Shown: piece after piece, positions 16,706-26,882 of the stretch
Layout of the letters: each line of letters opens with the position of its first letter
Position numbering within the stretch: the stretch's first letter is position 1
Assembly (NCBI RefSeq): GCF_029581355.1
Contig: NZ_CP120849.1
Location: 2,760,501 to 2,824,500, forward strand
Direction of reading: 5' to 3'
Origin: Parabacteroides chongii
GTDB lineage: Bacteria > Bacteroidota > Bacteroidia > Bacteroidales > Tannerellaceae
DNA: 64,000 nucleotides
Notes under the pieces: model-generated
Database searches by the model: none
What the model was told of the DNA's origin: nothing
Seen by the model: only the letters and a program-made list of their open reading frames with translations
Translations under genes and position numbers: made by a program

Positions 16706-18502
16706 TTAGAAGTTGATATTCACTCCGATCATTGCACTGAACTTCTGTAACGGATATCCGTAATAAAGTTCATACTTTTGGAATAATACATTATTCAGTT
16801 TCAGATACATTCCGAAAGTATCGTTGAAGTTGTATGCTCCGGTCAGGTTCAGTTCGTTGATGTTATCCATCTTCACATCCTGAGAACCCAGTTTGGCCTC
16901 ACGTCCGGTCCCTAGATAATAGTCCAAAGAAGCAGACAGGTTTTTGATCGGGCGCACTGTAACACCGGCAGTGATTTCCATTTCCGGCATTCCCCATGCT
17001 TTGGCGTCTTTTCCTCTTAAATCTGTATCGGGATATTTGTCACTGTATTCTGCTGTCCAGTTATTGTAAACACCTTTCAAAGAGATTTCGAACAATTGCT
17101 GGTAACTGTATTTCAAATTAGCCCCAATCAACAATTGTTTTGTATCTATTTCGTTTAACATACCGCATGCAGAACCGAAGTAGTCTTCATCTCCGTACGC
17201 GAGTGTCGGAACAAAGAAATAGTTGTTGCTGGTGATTTTATATCCGCCGAAAACATCAAACCAGAAACCGGGTGCAACACCACTCTTGATTCCTACGATA
17301 CCGTCTAGCCAGTTGCGGGAAGGGGTTAGTCTGGATGTAGGAGATGCATAACGGTTTACCTGAAACAAGTCATACATACTGTTTGAATTTAATTTACCAT
17401 TAGCATTTAAATACAATACAGTCTTGTCTGCTACTTCAACGTCTGCTGAAATGTTGGGAGACACCATGAATTCTTTTTCTGCTCCGCTAAAAAACATAGC
17501 GTTCACTCCCAGTTTAACATGCCAGTTATCACCTATTACCTTATAATATGGACTTAATGTAGCTGCGGCAAAATTGTCAAAATAATATATATATCCGGCT
17601 TTTTCTCCCTCCGGTATCTTCATTTCATTTGGTAAGCTATAGTTGAAGTATTGGAAGTTTCCATCTAATCCAATTCTTTGATTACCGCTAAAACCTGCGT
17701 TTAATCCAAAATTAAGATTGAATGTTCCTTCTGTCGGTCCGTCGAATTGTTTGCCCGCTCCGTATTTATAAGAGAAATTGGTATAACCTAAATCCAGCAG
17801 ATAACCAACAGGTGCATCTTCTTTTGATTCAACGCCTACATTCGCTTTGATCGTTTGAGCGACCTGGTTGGTTTCGACATCGCTGGCTAAATTCGGAGCC
17901 ACACTGGAAAGTGGATCTAATGCCGGCAATCCGTAATAATTGAATCCTGAATAACCATACTTAACGCCCATCTTCAGAGCTAACTTATCGAAGTTATGCT
18001 TGAAGTTAAGGCCGCCCATATTATCATTCAGCTTCGCTTTTACCTTTTCATCTATCTGGAGATATTTCACCTTGCCGTTGGTAGAACGGTGTGAGAACCA
18101 GATATTCAGCTGATCCTTGTCTGTGCTGAGGATATGATACCCCAGGTCACCGTTCAGGTTCAGATAGGTACCGCCGCCGAAGTTAAAATAACCACGGCGT
18201 TTGTTATACTGGATATCCGTCATGATATTACCGGAAGGGAGCAGGCTGATCTCTTTCTGAGGATCGGCAGCGATCGTAAAACCGGCATAATCGATCGCCA
18301 TCTTCTTCACTTCCGGTTCTTTGATGACCGGAAGGGTGTTCACTTTGCTTGCATCCTGTACCGTCGGATCATATTCACGTTCGAGCGTCATCTCCCGGTC
18401 CAGATTCTGTTTCTTCGAAGTATCTTCCTGTGCACTCATTGTGGCAGTAGTCCCAAGCAAGGCTACAACACACAGCGCTTTTACATTATATATAGTCTTC
18501 AT
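16706..18502 (-). CDS. Outer-membrane beta-barrel protein (TonB-dependent receptor-like), partner of TPR protein
   Basis: 598 residues. The signal peptide MKTIYNVKALCVVALLGTTATMSA is followed by a charged linker (DREMTLEREYDPTVQDASKVNT) and then continuous alternating strands ending in the aromatic C-terminus MIGVNINF expected of outer-membrane barrels. No plug domain is visible, so it is a barrel similar to TonB-receptor barrels rather than a full receptor. It starts 9 nt after the TPR gene stop, so the two form an operon. ATG 18502 is preferred over TTG 18511. Function of this pair is not established; a role in envelope transport or assembly is a guess. Confidence 0.7.
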   Translation of the reverse strand: MKTIYNVKALCVVALLGTTATMSAQEDTSKKQNLDREMTLEREYDPTVQDASKVNTLPVIKEPEVKKMAIDYAGFTIAADPQKEISLLPSGNIMTDIQYNKRRGYFNFGGGTYLNLNGDLGYHILSTDKDQLNIWFSHRSTNGKVKYLQIDEKVKAKLNDNMGGLNFKHNFDKLALKMGVKYGYSGFNYYGLPALDPLSSVAPNLASDVETNQVAQTIKANVGVESKEDAPVGYLLDLGYTNFSYKYGAGKQFDGPTEGTFNLNFGLNAGFSGNQRIGLDGNFQYFNYSLPNEMKIPEGEKAGYIYYFDNFAAATLSPYYKVIGDNWHVKLGVNAMFFSGAEKEFMVSPNISADVEVADKTVLYLNANGKLNSNSMYDLFQVNRYASPTSRLTPSRNWLDGIVGIKSGVAPGFWFDVFGGYKITSNNYFFVPTLAYGDEDYFGSACGMLNEIDTKQLLIGANLKYSYQQLFEISLKGVYNNWTAEYSDKYPDTDLRGKDAKAWGMPEMEITAGVTVRPIKNLSASLDYYLGTGREAKLGSQDVKMDNINELNLTGAYNFNDTFGMYLKLNNVLFQKYELYYGYPLQKFSAMIGVNINF

Positions 18503-18511
18503 TGTATTCAA

Positions 18512-21511
18512 TTATTGCTTTAGTTTACCTAATCTGTCCTCTATCATACCGGCAATCTCATCGTCACCTTTGTAATTGTTCTGCAGGTTGTTCAGATAAG
18601 CGCGTGCCTGAATGTCATCTCCCTGGCGGATATAAATATCTGCCCACAGGATGAATCCGCGTGCCAGCCAGTACTGGTGAGGAGTTCCGTTCTTAGCGAA
18701 ATCTTCCAGTATCTTTTCAGCATTCTTATCGTCTTTAGTGTCATAGAAATATTGAGCCAACAGATATTTGGCTTCTGCACCGTGAGCCGTACGGGTGTCT
18801 TTGCTAAGAACTTTCAAGTCTTCAAGCGCTTTCGCCGGCTGTTTATGGTCGATATAAGCTTTGGCACGGATATAACGGGCTTCGGCTTCTACTTCAGGAG
18901 ACAGCTTCGGATCTTTCAGTAATTCGTTGGCTGCGAGCTGTGCTTCTTCCTGTTGTCCGGTCTGCAGGGCACAACGCATGATACCCAGACGGGCTGCCTG
19001 TTTGTTCTCCGGATTTTCTGCGATAACCTGTAAACGCTTGAAGGTTTCCAGTGCTGCCGGGAAGTCCTGGGTGAGATATTGCATTTCTGCCGTACGTGCC
19101 ACTGACTCTTCCAGGAATTTCGTATCGCCGCTGTCGATAACCGATTTGAAACGCTGCAGGGCTTCATCATATTCCTTCTTGGCAAAGGCGATGCTTCCCA
19201 GATAATAGTTCGCATTCGAACTGAAAGCTCCTTCCGGGAATGTCTGCAGATAGTTGACCAGACTGCGACGGGCTTCGTCGTTATTACCGCGCAGGAAGAG
19301 TTTTTCTGCAGCGATGTATGTCAGTGAATCCTGTTCGCCGACTTCCAGGCGGACGTTACCTCCCAGTGAGTTGACATAGTTGGCATACGCATTGATATCG
19401 TTCAGGTCGATATAAACAGACTTCAGGTCCTGAAGAGCTACTCTGGCTTCTTCGCTACCCGGATAGTTACTGATCACTTTCTTATAGGCTTCAGCCGCTT
19501 TCTGCGGTTGGTTGTCGTTGAAGTACAACAGACCTAACTGGATACCGGCTTTACGGGCGAGACTGCTTTGCGGGAAACGCTGAATCAGTGTTTCGAATGC
19601 CTGGGCTGCCTGTGAACTGTTTTCAAGCAATACATAAGAACGTCCTTTTTCGAAAAGAGCGTCGTCTACATATTGTGATTCCGGATAATCGCGGATCAGG
19701 CGGTCCATCGCACTGATCTTACCCCGATAGTCTTTCTGCAAACCGAGCAGGAAGCCTTTCTGATAAACCGAATAATCTCCGGCAGAGGGCTGCAGTTGAG
19801 CGGCACGGCTATAGTTTTCTTCTGCCTGTGTGAACTGACGTTTCTGGTACAGGCAGTCACCGACACGATTATAGGCATCCGCCAGGGCAGGAGCCTGCTG
19901 GCTGCTTTCAAGGTTGATATACTGGCGGAAACGGTTTTCTGCTTCCCCGTATTCTTTCAGTTTGAAGTAGCAATACCCCAGATTGTAATGAGCCAGTGCG
20001 TACATGTCTGTATTCCGCTGGCGGGTATTGTTCAGATAGGTACGGTAATCAGAGATCGCCTGCTGATACTCTCCTTTGCGGTAGTATGATTCTCCACGCC
20101 AAAAATAAGCATCGTTGCGTGATTCCATATTATAAGAACCCAGATTGATCGCCTGTGTGAACAGGTCGACCGCTTCATCCAGTTTCATATTGGTGAATGC
20201 CTGCGTTCCCAGTTGGAACAGGATGTCCTGCTTCGCTTCCAGTATCTTTGTACTCGGACGATTGATCTTATTAATGGAGTTGAGGGCTGCCTGATAGTTT
20301 TTAGTAGTCAGATAGACTTCCACCAGGTAGTCGTTCACTTTATCGGCATATTGTGAATTAGGGAAATCGTTCAGGAAGTCTTCGAAAATAGTCACCGATT
20401 CGCCAAATCCTGTAAAGGCTGTTTCATGGATCAGCAACGCATAGTTGAACATCGCCACTTCCTGGATCTGTTTGTCGAAAGATGCCGTTGCCGCAGCTTC
20501 GAAAGCCATGCGGGCGTTGTTCTTGTCTTTCAGTTTCAGGTAAGACTGTCCCAAATACAGATAAGCATTCTGTGTCAGTGCATCGTTTTCGCGTACGGTC
20601 TGTGACAAGGCGCTGACAGCACTGCTGTAATTCCCTTTATTATAATAGCATACACCGAGAATATACAGGTCGCCTCTTAACGGGCTGTCGGTAGACGATA
20701 CGTATTTGCTTAACATGCTGATCGCCTTGTCCTGATTGCCCAGATGATAATACGAGTTACCCAGGATACGATAAACCTCGCTGTTATTCTTGCTGTTCGG
20801 ATAAGAGGAGAGGAGTTCTTCCCCTTCGCTTATTACCTTTTCATACTTGTTCTGTATAAAATAGATCTGTGTAATATAGTATAGCGACTGTTCACGGTAA
20901 TCCGGCATCTCTTTCAGGCGGCTGAATTCGACCAGCGCATTGTTGTATTTACCGGTCGCATAGTCGATATAAGCCACATAGTAAGTAGCGGCTTCCCGAT
21001 ATTGTGTGCCGATTTGCTGTATCCGGGCAAAGTAGTTACGTGCTTTATCCATCTCGCCCGTCTGCAGGAGTGAATAAGCCAGCCGGAAACTATAGGCTTC
21101 CTGTTGCTCCGGACTGAGCAGGTCTATATCCGATTCGTTGAACCAGAAAATAGCTTTCTGGTATTCCCCGCGTCCGAAATGAACGGAACCGATCAGGAAG
21201 TTCACTTCGTCGTTATGGCGTGAAGCCGGATAATCCTCCAGATAATCTTTCAATAGTTCGTCGGCATTGGGACGTCCCTGTTCATAAGCTGCGTATACGA
21301 TCATATAGTCAGCTTCCTGGACCAGGTCTGCGTCTTTTGCGTGTTGTTTATAAGCCTCCAGCTTATTGATACAACCCGGATAGTTTTTTAAACTAAACAA
21401 TTCTTTACCTTCTACGAACAAACGGTCCGGTGCCTCAAACTGGTACGACCGCTGCCCGCTAGCCACATGACTTCCTACCACCAGGCACAGTGGAATAAGT
21501 ATTCTTTTCAT
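18512..21511 (-). CDS. Large tetratricopeptide-repeat protein, exported
   Basis: 999 residues with signal peptide MKRILIPLCLVVGSHVASG. Nearly the whole mature chain is TPR repeats, recognisable by recurring patterns such as AIFWFNESD, KARNYFARI, EAENRFRQYIN, QAAQAFETLIQRFPQS and KAAEAYKKVISNYPGS. Such solenoids are protein-protein scaffolds; in the periplasm of Bacteroidota they often serve outer-membrane assembly or secretion. It is first in an operon with the barrel gene and has a -7 box at 21566-21573. ATG 21511 is preferred over GTG 21514. The specific partner is inferred only from adjacency. Confidence 0.82.
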   Translation of the reverse strand: MKRILIPLCLVVGSHVASGQRSYQFEAPDRLFVEGKELFSLKNYPGCINKLEAYKQHAKDADLVQEADYMIVYAAYEQGRPNADELLKDYLEDYPASRHNDEVNFLIGSVHFGRGEYQKAIFWFNESDIDLLSPEQQEAYSFRLAYSLLQTGEMDKARNYFARIQQIGTQYREAATYYVAYIDYATGKYNNALVEFSRLKEMPDYREQSLYYITQIYFIQNKYEKVISEGEELLSSYPNSKNNSEVYRILGNSYYHLGNQDKAISMLSKYVSSTDSPLRGDLYILGVCYYNKGNYSSAVSALSQTVRENDALTQNAYLYLGQSYLKLKDKNNARMAFEAAATASFDKQIQEVAMFNYALLIHETAFTGFGESVTIFEDFLNDFPNSQYADKVNDYLVEVYLTTKNYQAALNSINKINRPSTKILEAKQDILFQLGTQAFTNMKLDEAVDLFTQAINLGSYNMESRNDAYFWRGESYYRKGEYQQAISDYRTYLNNTRQRNTDMYALAHYNLGYCYFKLKEYGEAENRFRQYINLESSQQAPALADAYNRVGDCLYQKRQFTQAEENYSRAAQLQPSAGDYSVYQKGFLLGLQKDYRGKISAMDRLIRDYPESQYVDDALFEKGRSYVLLENSSQAAQAFETLIQRFPQSSLARKAGIQLGLLYFNDNQPQKAAEAYKKVISNYPGSEEARVALQDLKSVYIDLNDINAYANYVNSLGGNVRLEVGEQDSLTYIAAEKLFLRGNNDEARRSLVNYLQTFPEGAFSSNANYYLGSIAFAKKEYDEALQRFKSVIDSGDTKFLEESVARTAEMQYLTQDFPAALETFKRLQVIAENPENKQAARLGIMRCALQTGQQEEAQLAANELLKDPKLSPEVEAEARYIRAKAYIDHKQPAKALEDLKVLSKDTRTAHGAEAKYLLAQYFYDTKDDKNAEKILEDFAKNGTPHQYWLARGFILWADIYIRQGDDIQARAYLNNLQNNYKGDDEIAGMIEDRLGKLKQ

Positions 21512-21565
21512 CACTCCTTCGCTTTAATGTACAGATATTAAACAGTCTCTGTTAATTCTAAGTTG

Positions 21566-21573
21566 CAAATATA
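21566..21573 (-). promoter_or_regulatory. -7 box for the TPR/barrel operon
   Basis: Minus strand TATATTTG, an exact TAnnTTTG match; leader about 48 nt. Confidence 0.6.
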
Positions 21574-21723
21574 AAGAATAACATACAAATGCTAAGTAAG
21601 TTATTAACAAAAAGAATTAATATTTGGAATCATAAACAAACGTGTCAAAACAAAAAGTGAGGGTATCGGTCATGATTTCGTGTAAAAATGTCTTATATTT
21701 ACGCTCTCTTCATACAGCAAAAG

Positions 21724-22311
21724 ATGGGTGGATCGGAAGACATAAAAGAATTAAGCAGGTTGTTGGAAAGTTATAAAGGCCGTTTTATCAGCTTTGCAAA
21801 TTCCTATGTGCAGGAATTTTCCGTAGCGGAAGATTTCACGATGGAGGCTTTTATGGATTATTGGGAAATGCGGGAAATGCTGCAGCCTGATTCGAATGTA
21901 CCGGCCTATATCCTGACTTTGATCAAGCATAAATGTCTGAATCACCTGAAAAGAAAACAATTGCAGGAAGATGTCTCTCAAAGGCTCCGGACGGTTGCCG
22001 AATGGGAGCTGAATCTGCAAATATCCTCTTTGGAAGTCTGCGAACCCACAGAGCTTTTCACTACAGAAATAAAAGAGATAGTAAACCGGACCCTTCAGCA
22101 ATTACCTGAACAGACACGGCGTGTTTTTCTGATGAGCCGTTTTGAGAATAAAACCCGTAAAGAGATTGCCGACGAATTGAATATGACTTCGAAAGGCGTA
22201 GAATACCATATATCCAAAGCGCTGGCCGCCCTTCGTGTGAATTTGAAAGACTATTATACGATCCTTCCCTTTTTATTTTACAATCTGAAATTTTTAACTT
22301 TTTTAAACTAG
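21724..22311 (+). CDS. ECF-type RNA polymerase sigma-70 factor
   Basis: 195 residues. The sigma region 2 part covers LSRLLESYKGRFISFANSYV to IKHKCLNHLKRKQ; region 4 carries the helix-turn-helix around LPEQTRRVFLMSRFENKTRKEIADEL and GVEYHISKALAAL. It is followed 43 bp later by a FecR-type anti-sigma gene and a SusC with an STN domain, so it should activate this utilisation locus when the receptor senses its substrate. Start 21724 is favoured because a -7-like TATATTTA near 21692 would exclude ATG 21688, but 21688 remains possible. Confidence 0.85.
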   Translation: MGGSEDIKELSRLLESYKGRFISFANSYVQEFSVAEDFTMEAFMDYWEMREMLQPDSNVPAYILTLIKHKCLNHLKRKQLQEDVSQRLRTVAEWELNLQISSLEVCEPTELFTTEIKEIVNRTLQQLPEQTRRVFLMSRFENKTRKEIADELNMTSKGVEYHISKALAALRVNLKDYYTILPFLFYNLKFLTFLN

Positions 22312-22354
22312 GCGCTTGCTTCTCCCGATTTCTATATATACAGAAGATAGAAAT

Positions 22355-23296
22355 ATGGAGAAAGAATTACTATATAAGTTTTTTACAGGAACTGCTACAC
22401 TGGAAGAAAAAGAGTGCATTATGCGGTGGATGGAAGTATCTCCGGATAATAAAGCTGCTTTTCTGAAAGAAAGGAAATTGTATAATGCGATACTGTTGAA
22501 TGCCGAACCGGAGAATACATCGGTTGCCGGAAACAAAAAACAACATGGGTTGCATTTAGGTTTCGTGAAGTTCCTGCGGATAGCGGCAATGATCGTCATC
22601 GCTTTCGGGTTAGGGTATTTTGCCCAGGACCGGGACGACGAGGGGCCGGTAGCTATGCAGACTATAGCCGTTCCTGCCGGCCAATGCGTCAATATCACGT
22701 TGCCTGACGGCAGTAACATTTGGCTGAATGCGCAGACGACTATACAATATCCGGTTTCGTTCAACAAACATGAACGTAAGATCAAGCTGGATGGCGAAGC
22801 TTACTTTGAAGTGGCGAAAGATAAGAAACGGCCTTTTATCGTCAATACAAAAGAATGCAGTGTGGAGGTCTTGGGTACGAAATTCAATGTGGATGCCTAT
22901 TCCAGCCGGGATAAATTTGAAACGGTGCTGATGGAAGGAAGCGTCAAGGTATCCATGCATAATGACCCTTCGGAAACAATTTCACTAAAACCCAATAATA
23001 AGGTGTATCGTTCGAATGGTAAACTGTTGACACAGAAAATTGATAATTACGAAAGATACCGCTGGAAAGAAGGGTTGATCTGTTTCCAGGATGAACCGTT
23101 CAGGCTGGTGATGGAAGACTTTGAGAAATTCTATGGGTTGAAGATAATTGTGAACAACCAGAAAGTGACAAAGTATTTGTACACAGGGAAATTTAAGCAA
23201 ACAGATGGTATTGATTATGCGCTAAGTCTGCTGCAGAAAAATATCCACTTTACCTATCAACGCGACCGCGAAAATCATGTGGTGTATATTAATTAA
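22355..23296 (+). CDS. FecR-type anti-sigma factor
   Basis: 313 residues. A cytoplasmic N-terminal segment of about 75 residues (LYKFFTGTATLEEKE) binds sigma, a single membrane helix follows (LRIAAMIVIAFGLGYFA), and the periplasmic FecR region has VPAGQCVNITLPDGSNIWLNAQT, LDGEAYFEVAKD and a C-terminal STN-like part. It transmits receptor occupancy from the SusC STN domain to the sigma factor. Start 22355 is used because the family begins close to MEKELLYKFF; the upstream extension lacks similarity. Confidence 0.88.
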   Translation: MEKELLYKFFTGTATLEEKECIMRWMEVSPDNKAAFLKERKLYNAILLNAEPENTSVAGNKKQHGLHLGFVKFLRIAAMIVIAFGLGYFAQDRDDEGPVAMQTIAVPAGQCVNITLPDGSNIWLNAQTTIQYPVSFNKHERKIKLDGEAYFEVAKDKKRPFIVNTKECSVEVLGTKFNVDAYSSRDKFETVLMEGSVKVSMHNDPSETISLKPNNKVYRSNGKLLTQKIDNYERYRWKEGLICFQDEPFRLVMEDFEKFYGLKIIVNNQKVTKYLYTGKFKQTDGIDYALSLLQKNIHFTYQRDRENHVVYIN

Positions 23297-23363
23297 ATGA
23301 AATAATAACCTTTTAAATCTGATTGCCTATGATATAGTAAAAAAAGTTTTTGTTAACGAAAAA

Positions 23364-23391
23364 GCCGGTTGATGGTGACGCATCAACCGGC
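23364..23391 (+). repeat. Hairpin between anti-sigma and SusC genes
   Basis: Perfect 11-bp stem GCCGGTTGATG / CATCAACCGGC with a 6-base loop, 53 bp before the SusC start. No U-tract follows, so it may be a processing or attenuation element rather than a simple terminator. Confidence 0.65.
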
Positions 23392-23444
23392 AGGAATCTC
23401 AATCACAATTAATTAAATTGTATTATTTTGAAACACACAAATGT

Positions 23445-26400
23445 ATGAAAAAAAATACTTTACAGGGACATTATTGCTTAAAAAGTCCCAACCTTAAACA
23501 ACTCTTTAGAATTATGCGGATAACTACATTCTTGTTATTGGTCTGTATCTTTTGTTCGTTTGCCTCTACTTCCCATTCACAAAATATGCGGGTGAGCATA
23601 AGTAAATCAAGCACACAGTTAAACAAAATTTTCTCTGAAATAGAGAAGCAGACGGAGTATCTGTTTGTATATAACAACCAGATAGATGTGAATCGAAAAG
23701 TTTCTGTTAATGTAAAGGAGAAACAGGTTGCCCAGGTATTGGATGAGCTGTTTCGCGATACCAATATCGAGTATATGATCCAGGGTAATCATATCGTTTT
23801 GTCCTCCAAAGAAAATAAGCAGGAAACACAGCAACAGTCGAGACGTCAGATCTCCGGAGTTGTCGTAGATGATAACGGCGATCCGGTTATCGGAGCCAAT
23901 GTGCTGGTAAAAGGAACGACGACCGGGAATATAACGGATGTAGATGGTAAATTCTCTTTCGAAGTGCCGGATAATGCCGTACTGGAAGTATCCTATATCG
24001 GCTATTTGACGCAGGAAGTCAGTACAAAAAATAAATCGATCCTGAAGATCACTTTGCATGAAGACACTCAGAATCTGGAAGAGGTCGTGATTGTTGGTTA
24101 CGGTACGATGAAGAAAAGTGACTTGACTGGTGCTTCCGGTTCTGTAAAAGAAGATGCGTTGGCACAACGGACAGTTACTTCTTTCGGACAGGCTTTGTCG
24201 GGACGCGTATCCGGTGTGAATATCTCGACTAACTCAGGTCGTCCGGGCGGACGTGCTTCCATTCGTATCCGTGGTAACTCTTCTATCAGCGTAACGAACG
24301 ACCCTCTTTATGTGGTGGACGGTGTGATTCTGAATGTCAGCACATTGACCAACGGAACATCTCCGATCGACTATCTGAATCCGAACGATATCAAGTCGGT
24401 GGAAGTCTTGAAAGATGCGTCGGCAACAGCCATCTACGGTGCCCGAGGTGCGAATGGTGTTATTTTGGTTACAACCAAGAAAGGTGAAGGTGTGGGTACT
24501 AGTATTCGTTACGATACCGACTTCGGTATAGGTGTTCTTCCTAAAAAACTGGATGTACTGAATGCTGCCGAGTTCCTGCAACTGGAGGATCTCGCCTATG
24601 CGAATGCTCAGAAGTTCGATCCGGAAGGATGGCAGAACGGAAACTATAAAGATCCGAAACTGAAAAGAACAGACTCGCGGTTGTTCGATTCTAACGGCCA
24701 GCCGTTGTACGATACAGACTGGCAGGACGAAACTATCCGCAATGCTTTTTCGCAGACACATCAAGTATCCGTGTCCAATACAAAAGGTGGCGACAGCTAC
24801 GGGTTGTCTGTCGGATTCAGAGGAGAGGACGGTCTGATCATCGAATCTTACCTGAAACGTTATTCTGCCCGTTTCTTTATGGACAGCGAGCTGACCAAAT
24901 GGTTGAAAGTAGGGGGTAGCCTGAGCTATGCCTATCAGAAAGAACGCCAGACCGACTCAATGGGGGATGGCGGTATCACGGTAGGACGTCAGATCGTGGA
25001 GGCATTGCCTTTCCTGCCTGTCCGTTATGAGGACGGAACTTTTGCCGGAAACAACGATTATCCGGGAATGGAAGGCGGTAACAGTCCGGTGCAGGTGGCT
25101 AAAGACCGTAACTATACATTGGAAACACAGACTATGCTGGGTAATGTATATGCGAACATCACTATTCTTCCGGGGTTGGAGTTCCGTTCCGTATTGGGTG
25201 CCAATATCATCAATCAGAAATCGAATTATTATGGAGGTCGTCAGTTGATCTGGATCTCTTCTCCGAACGGCAGTGCTTCTGTAAATAATAACCGGAATAA
25301 CTCCTGGCAGTTTGAAAATTACGTGACTTATCATAAAGATTTTGCCCGGGTACATTCATTTACCGGTATGGTCGGTTTATCCTGGCAGCATGTGGATAAC
25401 TCTTCGTCCACAGCGTCGGCAACAGGTTTCGAAGATGATTTCTTCCAGTATAACAACCTGGGGATCGGAACTTCTCCTACGGCAGCATCGAGTGCCAATG
25501 CATATGGTTTGAATTCTTATTTTGCCCGTGTCAATTATGGCTATAAGAGTAAATATTTATTGACGGCGACAGCTCGTTTAGACGGATCGTCTAAATTCGG
25601 TCAGTCAAACAGATATGCATTCTTCCCCTCTGTAGGTGCTGCGTGGCGTATCTCGGAAGAGAGTTTTATGAAACCGGCTACTGCTATCTCTAATTTGAAG
25701 TTGAGAGTCAGCTACGGTTTGACTGGTAACTCGGAAACAGGTGCTTATGCTTCACAGGGTAGTTTGGGCAATTATACGACTGTTTTCGGCAGTTCGAAAG
25801 CATCCGGTATCGGTGTTTCTTCTTTGGCTAATCCTGATCTGAAATGGGAAAAGACTTCTCAGGTGAATGCCGGATTGGACATCGGTCTGTTCAACAACCG
25901 CGTAAACCTGGAAATGGATGTATATTATAAAAAGACGACAGATATGTTGCTGAGTGCTCCGGTACCGGCTTCCAGCGGTTTCACATCGATTACGAAGAAT
26001 GTCGGAAGTATGAGCAATAAGGGTTTTGAGTTTTCTATCAATACGGTAAATATTACCAATGAGAATTTCTCATGGGAAACGACGTTCAATATCTCATTCA
26101 ACAAGAACAAGGTGTTGGCGTTAAGCGAGGGAGACGATGATATTTATCCGGGACCGGATATTTTGTCTTCAAGCAATAACATCATCCGTGTTGGTGAACC
26201 GGTCGGTTCTTTCTATGGCTACAAACGTCTGGGAACCTGGGGTACGGATGAAGCGGAAGAAGCAGCTAAATATAACTTGCGTCCGGGTGACCTGAAACTT
26301 TGGGACCGTAACAATGACGGACAGATCAATGATATGGATCGCCTGATCATCGGTAAAGGTATTCCTGACGGTTACGGGACATTCTCCAACTCATTCCGTT

Positions 26401-26861
26401 ATAAAAACTTCGACCTGGTTGTCGACCTGCAGTATATGTTCGGTAACGATGTACTGGATATTTCCAAACACTCGGCAGAAGACCGTACCGGTATAGCAAA
26501 CAGTTATAAGACTGTTCTGAATGCATGGACTCCGGAAAACCAGAATACGATGATCGCACAGATCAGACCGACCGGTGCAGGATATACGACGAACATCGAC
26601 TCTCATTTCGTGGAAGACGGCTCGTTCCTGCGTGGTAAGAACCTGGTTTTGGGGTATACTTTCCCGTCTGAATTGACAAAGAAGATCTCGATCAAGTATC
26701 TGAGAGTGTACGGTAGTGTTCAGAATTTCTTCCTGATCACTAAATATAACGGTTATGACCCGGAAGTGTCGGATGCGACACAGACGTTTGCTCAAGGTAT
26801 CACCGTATTCGGTTATCCGAAACCGCGTACGTTCACGATTGGTCTGAATGTTAGTTTTTAA
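23445..26861 (+). CDS. SusC/RagA family TonB-dependent receptor with STN signalling domain
   Basis: 1138 residues. Order: N-terminal signal region (ITTFLLLVCIFCSFAST), STN domain (~50-105), carboxypeptidase-regulatory-like domain (ISGVVVDDNGDPVIGANVLVKG...), TonB box region (EEVVIVGYGTMKKSD), plug (VLKDASATAIYGARGANGVI), and a barrel ending RTFTIGLNVSF. It imports an oligosaccharide across the outer membrane with the adjacent SusD, and the STN domain should signal to the upstream anti-sigma factor. ATG 23445 fits the family better than upstream codons. The fucosidase downstream suggests a fucose-containing substrate, which is inference. Confidence 0.92.
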   Translation: MKKNTLQGHYCLKSPNLKQLFRIMRITTFLLLVCIFCSFASTSHSQNMRVSISKSSTQLNKIFSEIEKQTEYLFVYNNQIDVNRKVSVNVKEKQVAQVLDELFRDTNIEYMIQGNHIVLSSKENKQETQQQSRRQISGVVVDDNGDPVIGANVLVKGTTTGNITDVDGKFSFEVPDNAVLEVSYIGYLTQEVSTKNKSILKITLHEDTQNLEEVVIVGYGTMKKSDLTGASGSVKEDALAQRTVTSFGQALSGRVSGVNISTNSGRPGGRASIRIRGNSSISVTNDPLYVVDGVILNVSTLTNGTSPIDYLNPNDIKSVEVLKDASATAIYGARGANGVILVTTKKGEGVGTSIRYDTDFGIGVLPKKLDVLNAAEFLQLEDLAYANAQKFDPEGWQNGNYKDPKLKRTDSRLFDSNGQPLYDTDWQDETIRNAFSQTHQVSVSNTKGGDSYGLSVGFRGEDGLIIESYLKRYSARFFMDSELTKWLKVGGSLSYAYQKERQTDSMGDGGITVGRQIVEALPFLPVRYEDGTFAGNNDYPGMEGGNSPVQVAKDRNYTLETQTMLGNVYANITILPGLEFRSVLGANIINQKSNYYGGRQLIWISSPNGSASVNNNRNNSWQFENYVTYHKDFARVHSFTGMVGLSWQHVDNSSSTASATGFEDDFFQYNNLGIGTSPTAASSANAYGLNSYFARVNYGYKSKYLLTATARLDGSSKFGQSNRYAFFPSVGAAWRISEESFMKPATAISNLKLRVSYGLTGNSETGAYASQGSLGNYTTVFGSSKASGIGVSSLANPDLKWEKTSQVNAGLDIGLFNNRVNLEMDVYYKKTTDMLLSAPVPASSGFTSITKNVGSMSNKGFEFSINTVNITNENFSWETTFNISFNKNKVLALSEGDDDIYPGPDILSSSNNIIRVGEPVGSFYGYKRLGTWGTDEAEEAAKYNLRPGDLKLWDRNNDGQINDMDRLIIGKGIPDGYGTFSNSFRYKNFDLVVDLQYMFGNDVLDISKHSAEDRTGIANSYKTVLNAWTPENQNTMIAQIRPTGAGYTTNIDSHFVEDGSFLRGKNLVLGYTFPSELTKKISIKYLRVYGSVQNFFLITKYNGYDPEVSDATQTFAQGITVFGYPKPRTFTIGLNVSF

Positions 26862-26882
26862 CTCTTAATACTATTATTAAAT

